64,000 nt of DNA from positions 334,088 to 398,087 of the forward strand of contig ML976984.1 of the NCBI GenBank assembly GCA_010015675.1, read 5' to 3'. Both the position numbers and the translations under genes were made by a program. The notes under the pieces were generated by a model, which saw only the letters and a program-made list of their open reading frames with translations, was not told the origin of the DNA and searched no databases. Positions 35,502 to 45,671 of the stretch are shown in pieces. Positions within the stretch are counted from its first letter, which is position 1; every line of letters starts with the position of its first letter. This stretch comes from Byssothecium circinans. Its lineage: Eukaryota; Ascomycota; Dothideomycetes; Pleosporales; Massarinaceae.

Positions 35502-35741
35502 GATGACAATGCTAAGTTCGAGATCAAAGACGTGACTGATGATGCCACGGGAACCTGAATAGCTGCTCTGTCTTGCTGATTCATCGTACTCCCTAGCTAT
35601 ATAGAGAGGTAAGTTATCAAATCTATGTCTTTTGTTGTAAACATGTGCGTCAAAGATTGGATGATCTTTTACTAAGCTCGAATGAAACTAGAACTGCTGC
35701 TTAGTATTCTACACCTTAAGACTCCACTTTTAAGGCGTATA

Positions 35742-36248
35742 ATGTCCATCCCTGCGTAGCGGGACACCCTGCGTGACGGGACGCCACAGACGATCCCTAA
35801 CATAGCAAACTCAACACCAGGTCAGAGGAGTAGACATTCTCGGAATAGTAGCCTTAAGCTACAATATAAATTCTCTCCGGATAACTTTTAGAAATAAGTT
35901 CTACTTACCGTGCAATACGACAATTTGCTATAAGCGTCGCGCGGCTGCCTCGCTTCAGCTAGCAGTAGGTGCGGTGAAAGCTTATATATCTTGTCCAAAG
36001 TCAGTTAACTTACAGCTTGTTATATCATCATCCTATCCCGAGCACTGCGCTTGAGCTCGAGAGGTTGTCGTGCTTCTGTGCTAATTCTAAGTCTGCCTGC
36101 GAGAAGTGTCAGGTAAGGACCCGCACACCTAGCTTAAAGCAGCTTAGCTGTAATCTACCGCTGCTGACACTAGACCTGTGGCTGTGTGGGCTATGTGGCT
36201 GTACGACGCTTTTGCCAAGCGCTCCAGGACATCCGAAAACCGGCCCGG
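35742..36248 (+). repeat. Left ~507-bp inverted repeat of the NLR island
   Basis: It is nearly identical, in opposite orientation, to 42815-43320. Only about half a dozen differences were noted, several of them C/T. The outer end starts ATGTCCATCCCTGCGTAGCG and has a subterminal tandem word CCCTGCGTAGCGGGACA / CCCTGCGTGACGGGACG. The inner end is CCGGCCCGG. A 78-codon open frame inside both copies is probably incidental. Confidence 0.92.
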
Positions 36249-36960
36249 AATAACCGTCCATCCCTTGTTGGCGGGAATATCCCCTCACTAAGAAAGAAAT
36301 ACTGTTCAAATGTCTCTTTCCTTTCTACACAAGTCTGCACACTTACGGTTAGTTTAGCGTTATTCTTTCCACCTTATTATTACAATGTAGCCTATACATA
36401 ACGACAACTAGTTTGCTTTAGATCTATAGTTGTGCGGTGCTTTGCTAAGCACTCGGGATGTTGTAAAATCCCTCGAAAGCCTCCTGGGATATTGTGTTAC
36501 GAACCTTAGGCGTCGGGGACTCTCGAGTTATGTGGGAAGGCACAGGCTGTCATTATATTACGGGCTAAGGCCATAATCAAGAATGACCCCGCATTGGCGA
36601 GCACGTGACCAAGCCACATTCCCACGCCACGCTAGTGGAACTTGGCGCGTAAGCGTTTTTCCCACAAACTCCCACGATTCCAATAAGTCCCAGCTCCATG
36701 AGACTCTGCGAGACTTATGGGATAACACTAGTGTATAGGCATAGCCGATGAGAGCCTATCTCTCATCGTGTTCAACTAAAATAGAAGTCTTACTTCTTGG
36801 TACTCAATCTACAAACTTAGTTACCCTTGCACTCGACCGTCGTCTCCTCGATCCGCCTCATAGCAAATCCCATCCATAACTGTCCCTCCTTGTCATCCCC
36901 GAGAATCAACCCGTAGAACCTCAGGCCACACGATACTTGTATCTCAGCCCACAGGTCTTC
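36249..36960. other. Inner left part of the island, no intact gene
   Basis: No gene is supported. Sequence from about 36490 to 36815 has the feel of a solo LTR (starts TGTTACGAACC, ends near TACTCAATCTACAA), but no matching second copy or duplication is visible. Confidence 0.35.
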
Positions 36961-36961
36961 A

Positions 36962-37057
36962 CATATTGCTCTTTGTAATAGCAGCGTCGAAAGCAGCTTT
37001 AAAGCACCGTAGGAACTCAAGTTTCGTGATGTGGTTGATGGCTTTCGTTCTCATTTC
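36962..37057 (-). pseudogene. Fragment of a DDE (pogo/Fot1-like) transposase
   Basis: The minus-strand frame reads KAINHITKLEFL followed by RCFKAAFDAAITKSN, then a stop. This resembles the part of fungal pogo/Fot1-type transposases just after the DDE catalytic core (NHI-K-EFL...A...NI-FGAGL). Only some 30 codons are left. It lies immediately 3' of the NLR gene. Confidence 0.45.
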
Positions 37058-37088
37058 CCTTCTTGATTCCACTAGCTAGCATAGTGCA

Positions 37089-40000
37089 TTATCCCTCACT
37101 ACTACCGAGCTCAATTATTGTCACGTCGCCCGACTTAAGCCCCAGAACAATAATACTCTTGAATATTACCACACATGTAGGTCGATAGTTGACAGGAAGG
37201 CAGAGCAAAGGCTCCGAATCGCAGACTATCCAATCAGCGGTAACTAACATAGCTGGAATGCCTTCTCCTAAACGGACAAACGAGTGAACCGAACCTTCAT
37301 GAACTAGGAGGGTGGTATGGGTGCCTGTAGCAGGGTCCCACAGCCGTATCGTTGTATCGTCTGAACACGACGCGAGCACTGTGCCGTCGCGCGAGAAAGC
37401 CACTGAGCTGACCAAGCGCTCATGGCTCGTGAGGGTGTGCTTGTGTGTACCTGTAGTAGGGTCCCACAGCCGTATCGTTGTATCGTCCGAACCCGACGCG
37501 AGTATCGTGCCGTCGCGCGAGAAGGCCACCGAGAGGACCTTAGCTTCATAGCCTGCGAGGGTGTGCTTGTGAGTACCCGTAGCAGGGTCCCACAGCCGTA
37601 TCGTTTTATCCCACGAACCTGATGCGAGCATCGTGCCGTCGCGCGAGAAGGCCACTGAGCTGACCCCACGTTCATGGCCCGTGAGGGTGTGTTTAAGAGT
37701 ACCCGTAGCAGGGTCCCACAGCCGTATCGTTGTATCGTCCGAACACGACGCGAGCACTGTGCCGTCGCGCGAGAAGGCCACCAAGCTGACAAAACTTTCN
37801 NNNNNNNNNNNNNNNNNNNNNNNNNNNNNNNNNNNNNNNNNNNNNNNNNNNNNNNNNNNNNNNNNNNNNNNNNNNNNNNNNNNNNNNNNNNNNNNNNNNN
37901 NNNNNNNNNNNNNNNNNNNNNNNNNNNNNNNNNNNNNNNNNNNNNNNNNNNNNNNNNNNNNNNNNNNNNNNNNNNNNNNNNNNNNNNNNNNNNNNNNNNN
38001 NNNNNNNNNNNNNNNNNNNNNNNNNNNNNNNNNNNNNNNNNNNNNNNNNNNNNNNNNNNNNNNNNNNNNNNNNNNNNNNNNNNNNNNNNNNNNNNNNNNN
38101 NNNNNNNNNNNNNNNNNNNNNNNNNNNNNNNNNNNNNNNNNNNNNNNNNNNNNNNNNNNNNNNNNNNNNNNNNNNNNNNNNNNNNNNNNNNNNNNNNNNN
38201 NNNNNNNNNNNNNNNNNNNNNNNNNNNNNNNNNNNNNNNNNNNNNNNNNNNNNNNNNNNNNNNNNNNNNNNNNNNNNNNNNNNNNNNNNNNNNNNNNNNN
38301 NNNNNNNNNNNNNNNNNNNNNNNNNNNNNNNNNNNNNNNNNNNNNNNNNNNNNNNNNNNNNNNNNNNNNNNNNNNNNNNNNNNNNNNNNNNNNNNNNNNN
38401 NNNNNNNNNNNNNNNNNNNNNNNNNNNNNNNNNNNNNNNNNNNNNNNNNNNNNNNNNNNNNNNNNNNNNNNNNNNNNNNNNNNNNNNNNNNNNNNNNNNN
38501 NNNNNNNNNNNNNNNNNNNNNNNNNNNNNNNNNNNNNNNNCGCGAGAACGCCACTGAGCGGATTTCAAGTTTATGGCCCGCGAGGGTGTGCTTGTGAGTA
38601 CCTGTAGCAGGGTCCCACAGCCGTATCGTTGTATCCCACGAACCTGACGCGAGCATCTTGCCATCGCGCGAGAAGGCCACCGAGCTGACAACATTGTGAT
38701 GGCCCGTAAGGGTGTGTTTATGAGTACCCGTAGCAGGATCCCACAGCCGTATCGTGGTATCCCAAGAACCTGACGCGAGTATCGTGCCGTCGCGCGAGAA
38801 GGCCACCGAGAGGACCTGATGTTCATGGCCTGAGAGGGTGTGTTTAAGAGTACCCGTAGCAGGGTCCCACAGCCGTATCGTTCTGTCCCACGAACCTGAC
38901 GCGAGCATCGTGCCGTCGCGCGAGAAGGCCATTGAGCGGACCCCACCTTCATGGCCCGCGAGGGTGTGCTTGTGAGTACCTGTAGCAGGGTCCCACAGCC
39001 GTATCGTGGTATCTTCCGAACCCGACGCGAGCATCTTGCCATCGCGCGAGAAGGCCACCGAGCTGACAACATTGTGATGGCCCGTAAGGGTGTGTTTAAG
39101 AGTACCCGTAGCAGGATCCCACAGCCGTATCATTGTATCGTTCGAACCCGACGCGAGCACTGTGCCGTCGCGCGAGAAGGCCACCGAGCTGACCCCACCT
39201 TTATGGCCCTGGAGGACGTTCAATAATGAATCCCAGGCGTGTTTGATACCTTTGACGCTTCTGATAACTGGAGGCCGTTGCTTCTCCCAAAAGCACTTTT
39301 TTATCTCGCTCTGTGTTGGACAAAACACAAGCGCGGCGCTATATGTCTGTAAAGGAGCTTGCTTAATGATTGTACCGTAACTACTCACGAACCTTTCCGC
39401 ATCCTTTAAGAAATCGAGGAACTTGTGACTAAACCCAGGATGCAGCTAACACTGCTTAGCGCATATAAACATAATCAAGTACTACAAACATACCTTAAGG
39501 AGGCCTAGAAGTTCACGGGTAGAAGCAATCCCTTCTGAAAGTTTGTTTAGAAGACTCAAGCTCTCCAGCCAGTGCAGGCAATGCTCCCTCAAAAATCTCA
39601 ACCCAAGGTCACAGAGCTCCTTGTTATTCGCTGGGTTCGCCTTGATCGCCTCGCGCATATGGCTGAGCCAGAATACGCAAGGGTATCGTAAAGGTGTCAA
39701 AGGATCTAGATCTGGAGGCCGTATATCCTTTGATTTGACCCCATAGTGGCCGAGGCCGTAGATGTCGTTCTTTAGTTGCTTTGACATTGCATTGATTGAG
39801 CGTTTGGTGAGGCCCGCATGGGCTTCGGTAAGTCCACCCATCTGAAGCCTGGGCTTGTGATTCTGGTCCATGCACTTCATATCCTCCCTTAGATAATCCT
39901 GGGCCGATTGGTGGATTCGAGACACTGTCCCTTTATTGACCGTCAGAAAAGAGCCGCATCTCTTAACAATCTTCTGTGGGCTGCCAGACGGTAATCCAGC

Positions 40001-42294
40001 GAGTACCTCGAGCTCTGGCAGAGCGAGAGGGAGATATGCAAGAGTAGAAGCTATCAAAGCATTTTTGCATCTTCGCTGGTTGTCTTCGTTCTGGTCTTCA
40101 ATTCTAGTCATCATATGATCATACAATCTTGACAAACCAGGAGGAATGCTTTTGACAGTTTTAACAGCGTCCCACCCATCCTCTGATTCGAGCACTTTGA
40201 ACACGAGAGCTACCCAAAGGAAGGTGTTTTCGGCTCGTTGGTGAATCTCGTCCGAAACCGCCGTCAAGATCTCTTCGGTGTAATCGTCCCTTTTCCTAAG
40301 AGCAGAGAGCTTATACTCGATGTATTTGTTGACAGGACCGTCTAGTACCTGGGCATTCAGATCGGCTATCCTGCAAAAGTCTGGATTCTTGAGCTTGGTG
40401 GTAATATCAACCTCCGGACGGCTAGACACTAACCACCTCACTTTATCGGAGAGAGTAAGAGACTCTGAGATGAGGTTGAGGAGGTGCACCAAACCGTGGT
40501 CACACTCGTCAAGAGCATCGACAATAAAGTATACTGGCTGCGCGGCGTTCAACATTTCCCGGAAGATCCGAGACAAGGCCACCCGTGCATTGTCGTCTGT
40601 GAAAAGTTTCCCGCTAGAAGACCTGTATTCGGTCTGCAGATGTGAGATGAGACCAGGTTGCTGAATAAGGAGCATCCAAATCAGGGATCTCAACGTGGCC
40701 GTTACGTTGTTCAGTAGAGACAATGTTTTGCCTTGACTTTGACAGAAGAAGTACGAGAGGCTGGGCGCCAACACTGCTAACTGCTTGGACAATTCGCGAA
40801 TGATACCAATCATGAGCATTGTCTTTCCCGTGCCGGCATGACCCTTGACCCACAGCAAACGACATGGTGGTCGATCAGATTCGTTCCAGTTGATGAAAGC
40901 GGCAAACCTCTTGTCCTCAAGGATCCATTTGTACGCGTCATCGAGCAACCCTTCCTTTTCGTCTTCGATTCTCTGCATATCATCTTGCGGATTGATGACG
41001 CGGAGGTCCCGAAGGCATTCTTTGTTCTCACCATCTGCTTGTATCTTCTGTTGTTGGTCAATGAACTCTCGAAGGTCCTGGTGAATGACCACAAGCGAAC
41101 TTTCCATGCTTTTAGTACGCTCAAGGAGTTCGCTCTCGACTTTCGTTGCTCTAACCCTATCGTAACTTTTCCAATCGTCGAGAAGTTCAGACTCGGCACC
41201 TGTGACACTCTTTAGATCCTCGGCCCACTTTTCCGGGATGAAAAGGGTTTTGATGAACTCTAAGCCTTGGTGTTTGTAGTAAGAGCAGACACTCTTCATT
41301 TGGTAGAGGAGAATAGCCTTGTACAGCTCGATGACCTTCCGTTCTAGTTGTTGTAGGATCAATTTGGATGACACGTCGGCGTTGCTCGTATTAAGAAGAT
41401 GTTCTGTTAAGGTGGCATACCAATGCATTCTGTTAACAACGTGAGACATGCCCTCACGATGAAGTTGTGCAGCCTTTGCAGGATTCGAAAGCATCTGGCA
41501 CATATTAACTAACACTATATCAAGGCAAAAAAGAAAAAAAGGAAAATGGATAATCGCTCACCTGCAGGCCAACGCAAAATCCGGCCCACGGAAGGGCGGC
41601 AGGCGCAGCTTGGGGTATACTCATCACCACGTCGATTATTGGCTTAGTCAGAAGAACGGTATCGGCAACATCACCAACTGCTTTCGTGATCCTCGACGAC
41701 TTTACTACTCTCGCTTTGCCATCCTCCATAAGCTTCCTCATGTACACTTGTCGTCTAGTCCGATCCTTGAGTGTGGCTAAAGTATCAGTGGTTCCAGTAC
41801 TGGGTGTCTTGGCAGCTTCCTTTATGTGGCGTTCTATTTCTAATGGGACATGGCTAGCTCCAGTGGGAGAGGTACCTTGAGATCTCTCGTCCTCAAGAAC
41901 GTTTGCCAGTGTCTTCATATAACCCTCGACGAATCTTGTCGTTTCCTCGTCTTTCTCGAGGCTATCGTAAGCGTCATCCCAGAGTCTCTGGTGGAGGTCT
42001 TGGTCCTGTTGGGTTCGGGACTCTATCACTGGTGGAGGGTCTTCAGTCCTAGGGTCGGTCGTTGTTATATGTGCATCAGAGTCGGCGAGCGGTAGGGTTG
42101 GTGGAGTTTGTGCCTTTCCTTTAGTCGCAATTTCCGGTCCTTGGGAGGTACACGGTTTTGGTCGTACTGTCTCTGCCTCATTATCGCTCTTTTTTGTGTC
42201 AGCCTTGCGAGATGACCAGCGGATGTAGTAGTACCTTGTTGCCTCGACGAGTCAAGGGCGAAACGAGTTTGCGCAATATCGACCGCGCCTTCAT
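37089..42294 (-). CDS. NACHT-WD40 NLR-like receptor (NWD/HET-E type), four exons
   Basis: Exons are 42294-42235, 42188-41562, 41494-39494 and 39421-37089, all joined in phase 0 by introns of 46, 67 and 72 nt. The protein begins MKARSILRKLVSPLTRRGNK, then a disordered stretch and a NACHT N-terminal domain ending WAGFCVGLQ. Exon 3 holds the NACHT NTPase: Walker A GHAGTGKT near residue 447, Walker B VYFIVDALDECD, sensor SSRPE. Exon 4 starts FLDFLKDAERFV and leads into WD40 repeats of 42 residues each, nearly identical (SVAFSRDGTMLASGSWD...IRLWDPATGT). Nine full or near-full repeats are visible around the 741-N gap; about 15 are likely in all. Such fungal STAND receptors control non-self recognition and cell death. 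No disabling mutation is seen. The N domain is not a HET domain. Confidence 0.88.
37304..39220 (-). repeat. Tandem 126-nt WD40-coding repeats
   Basis: Units are exactly 126 nt (for example CGCGAG at 37642 and 37768). They are very similar at DNA level. Two of them, coding GHHNVVSSVAFSRDGKMLAS, are nearly identical to each other two units apart. Confidence 0.95.
37800..38540. other. Assembly gap (741 N) inside the WD40 repeats
   Basis: The gap falls in the tandem 126-nt repeats. The reading frames on each side do not match across 741 bases. They would match if the true length were 126n minus 32, for example 724. Confidence 0.98.
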
Positions 42295-42549
42295 GACAGA
42301 CATGACTACAGAAGCTAGCTGTCTAGCGGGCGTATATGTGGTGAAGTGCGCTTCAGCTGAAAGACATCAATCGCTTGCTGCATGCTAGCGCCGTGGGTCG
42401 GACAGCCAATCGGTTCCGGGCGTGATAGGTGATGTGTCACTCATCTATTGGTTGCATGTGACTGGCTTGTTGTGGTCGACCAGCAGGCCCGGAAGACTCA
42501 CTTCACCACCACATCAGCAGCACAGTAACTTAGCTGGGAAAGCCGAAAA
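42295..42549. other. 5' flank of the NLR gene inside the island
   Basis: No separate gene. It probably holds the NLR promoter. Confidence 0.4.
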
Positions 42550-42625
42550 TGGTGCATGCATTGGGTATGGCCGGACGCCGCTGTGGTGGGCTGCTGAGAA
42601 AGGCCCAGGCTGTTGTACTACTACG
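42550..42625 (+). pseudogene. Ankyrin-repeat fragment
   Basis: The plus-strand frame reads AENGACIGYGRTPLWWAAEKG, close to the ankyrin consensus of fungal STAND proteins (YGRTPLWWAAE-GH). The next repeat is not readable. It is on the strand opposite to the NLR. Confidence 0.45.
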
Positions 42626-42814
42626 GTCTTGAACACGAATCCACATCTACTCCTAATGAGATCACCTATTTTATGCTTTTGACGAATCATCTCCCATATA
42701 ATATGTGCTAGTGCGTAAGAGCTGTATCGGAAGCTGATTACGGTTTCGATGCTGAGCGTGTTCGTTGACATGAGCTATACGCCGGGGCCTTCCGACCTAG
42801 CACTGCTTCTAACC

Positions 42815-43320
42815 CGGGCCGGTTTTCGGATGTCCTGGAGCGCTTGGCAAAAGCGTCGTACAGCCACATAGCCCACACAGCCACAGGTCTAGTGTCAGCA
42901 GCGGTAGATTACAGCTAAGCTGCTTTAAGCTAGGTGTGCGGGTCCTTACCTGGCACTTCTCGCAGGCAGACTTAGAATTAGCACAGAAGCACGACAACCT
43001 CTCGAGCTCAAGCGCAGTGCTCGGGATAGGATGATGATATAACAAGCTGTAAGTTAACCGACTTTGGACAAGATATATAAGCTTTCGCCGCACCTACTGC
43101 TAGCTGAAGCGAGGCAGCCGCGCGACGCTTATAGCAAATTGTCATATTACACGGTAAGTAGAACTTATTTCTAAAAGTTATCCGGAGAGAATTTATATTG
43201 TAGCTTAAGGCTACTATTCCGAGAATGTCTACTCCTCTGACCTGGTGTTGAGTTTGCTATGTTAGGGATCGTCTGTGGCGTCCCGTCACGCAGGGTGTCC
43301 CGCTACGCAGGGATGGACAT
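42815..43320 (-). repeat. Right ~506-bp inverted repeat of the NLR island
   Basis: It is the inverted counterpart of 35742-36248. The outer end is GGATGGACAT. Differences from the left copy include C-to-T changes near 43141-43152, and single changes at the GCGGYGAAAG and GTGYCAGG words. Confidence 0.92.
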
Positions 43321-44703
43321 ACTAACTCCATCGACAGCTTCACGATCATAGCTTTTCATCCTAGTAAATGTTTTCTCCTAAATACCAACTATTTGTTTCC
43401 CCAATGTTATTTCCCGCCGCATTCAACTCCGTCCATTCTCATCATCCCAAAAACCTCCATTTCTCCCAGTTCTCGCTCCGCCATATTTTTTGACAACCTT
43501 GATATCCTTATGGGGCACCTCAGGCCTTCCCACTTCGAGGAGAAGCTCGTTCTTCCCACAATGCACCGAATATCCACACTTACCAAAAACAGACGTGTCA
43601 AACACTTTGTGGCCGGGTGTATGTAAAACCGTCTTCAAATATTGTGAGCTTCGAGATGCCGCTTCTGTCTCGATACTTGCCGGTGACGGGCTCGGTTCAA
43701 GCCCTGGTGATCTCTCGGCTGAAGACTGGTTCGAATACAAATCCGATCAATCAACAAGGGGTCAAATGCATCCTTTAAGGCTTTTTTTACACTGGGTATA
43801 AAGAGGAATAGTGAGAAAACCGGTCACATGACATTGCGATTCAGCGCAACGTACGCTATGTCTCCTCGATTCATCACACGTCTAACCATCACGTCCACGC
43901 TCAGTCTAAAGAATCGTTCTAGAAGTAGTCAGGATAATTGCGCTCAAAAGAACTAGAGTACTCGAGATCGTGATCATACCTACCAACAGGCGTCAGTTCT
44001 CTCTTCTAGGCGTCATCTAATGGTACAATGATTGATGTTGTGCAACATAGCGTTGGATTAGCTTCTGCCGTGTGAGAGTAACGTTACAACGAAGCTCAAG
44101 GTACGAGCACTCTGCGTTGGAAAAAAAGGTGAGAAATCATCGCGGGCGTGCCACGCCAGCATTAGCGCGGCGCTAGTGCAGGGTGCGGCCAGTGGGCACA
44201 GGGAAAACAGAAGAGGTCGAGAGAGTCAAGTTTACGTTATGTTCAAGGCTTGAATTGTGCGTTGAGAGAGTGACTTGGAAGAGGCCAAATAACTCTGAGA
44301 TTTCAACTTTACCCAGAATTGCTCTTACCGCTCTTCCGCAGTACCTGTGAGTTGATCAGAGAAAGGCAGAAAACTTGTATGTGTGCTTCGTCTCGCATTC
44401 ACCTTCACTCTCACTCTCATGGTAAACTTTCTGCGTCTGTTACCCCTCCAATACCCCTCCAACGGCCCTCACCGCGCGCTCAGACCACACTTATCAGGCA
44501 CTTGCCATCTCTTTCGCCGTCGCCTCTTCTGCACTCTTACCCCACTCGAGCATCCGTTCCTGCGCCTCGGAATCTCCTCTAGCCCCACATCATCAGCTCT
44601 TCTCTCCTCTTCTCTTGTTCCACATCTCTTCCTCTTCCTCCACGCCACCCCATCTGAACACGCCCCCCTCCAGTACAAACAACTACCAACACCAACCACC
44701 AAG
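43321..44703. other. Intergenic between the island and the SANT-like gene
   Basis: Overlapping frames at 43423-43801 have no recognisable motif. The stretch 44500-44703 is C/T-rich leader of the next gene. Confidence 0.4.
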
Positions 44704-45671
44704 ATGCCTATGAATTGGACAGCCGAGAATGACCGGCTCCTGCTCCGTACGTAATACCTCGACTTGCGCAAAAAGCATACACTGACCTTCCCGCAACAGT
44801 CAAGCTCATCGAGACGCACGGCATCACCGTGAATGCAGAGTTGATCGCGAAGGCATGGCGTAAGTGATCAGCTTACACCTTTGTGCCCACAGGTCGTATG
44901 CTAACTAGCTTCAGCGAAGGATGCTCCCGCCAAGCCCACGGCTAGGGCCGTCAAGGAACGATTTGTCAAGCTTCGCGAGCTTGCCAGTATCAAAGCCTCT
45001 ATTAGGAGCAACAACAGCACGCCATCGAAGATATACACTGCTCGCACGCCCAAGACCCCCAGGTCGTCGGCTAAAAAGCGCAAGGTCGAGAGCAGCGAGT
45101 CTGACGCCGAGGATCATTTCACTGATGAGGCTGAGAGCCCGACCGGGAAGCGCAAGTCTGTTCAACGCGGTTCATCTAAGCACGAGAGCAGTGCTGTTCG
45201 CGTCAAGGCTGGTATGTGCATGCCCATGTCAATTGTCTAGACGTCTGTTGTAGACTATTTGACGGACTGACCTACCCGTACGGTGACTAACAACCAACAG
45301 AAGATCCCGATACTACCTTCGACGACTTCGAAGCGCTTCAGGAGCGTTCTTCCATACTCCGTGAGCACATGGATGACCCTTTCAATCGTTCCCCCGGCGG
45401 CGCGTCTCCGTCCAACGGTTTTGCGGGAAACGTCGGCATGGGTGGCCTTTCCAGCTATAACATGGGCATGTCCGATGCGTTGAGCTCCCCCGCTTCTCGC
45501 ATTCAGATTGGTAGCCACGCTAAGCAGCGTGTTCGTTCTTCTCGCGAGGCGTCTCGCAACGCATCCAGTGCGTGGAAGGACGACGACTCCGGCTTTAGTG
45601 GTGCCAAGTCAAGCGACGACGCCTCTGACTTCCAGGTACCCGCCGAAGATAGCGACAACGACTATATGTGA
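44704..45671 (+). CDS. Myb/SANT-like nuclear protein, four exons
   Basis: Exons are 44704-44746, 44800-44859, 44915-45211 and 45301-45671, 256 aa, with introns of 53, 55 and 89 nt; all junctions agree in phase. The N-terminal ~55 residues (NWTAENDRLLLLKLIE, THGITVNAELIAKAWP, ARAVKERFVKLRELA) look like one Myb/SANT-type helix-turn-helix repeat, a fold used for DNA or histone binding. A basic, serine-rich region follows with a likely nuclear signal (AKKRKVE), then a low-complexity C-terminus ending in acidic residues (AEDSDNDYM). The layout fits a chromatin-associated or regulatory protein. The target is unknown. Confidence 0.82.

Larger units (their letters stand above)
35742..43320. mobile_element. 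7.6-kb island bounded by long inverted repeats, carrying an NLR gene
   Basis: Two ~506-bp inverted repeats enclose the NACHT-WD40 gene, a transposase fragment and an ankyrin-repeat fragment. The layout resembles a DNA transposon with long terminal inverted repeats that carries cargo. No intact transposase is present, and no clear target-site duplication is visible (left flank GCGTATA, right flank ACTAACT). Two independent insertions of a ~506-bp repeat in opposite orientation would also fit. Confidence 0.5.

Noticed and set aside
36017..36250. 78-codon open frame shared by both inverted repeats
   Set aside because: It is present only because the repeats are copies. Composition and lack of motifs do not suggest a protein.
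36490..36815. Possible solo LTR (TGTTACGAACC ... TACTCAATCTACAA)
   Set aside because: No second copy, target-site duplication or primer-binding site is visible in the window.
37304..39380. Long plus-strand and alternative-frame open frames across the WD40 region
   Set aside because: They are shadows of the repetitive minus-strand WD40 exon and the N gap.
43423..43801. Overlapping open frames right of the island
   Set aside because: No motif, no splice signals and no codon evidence.
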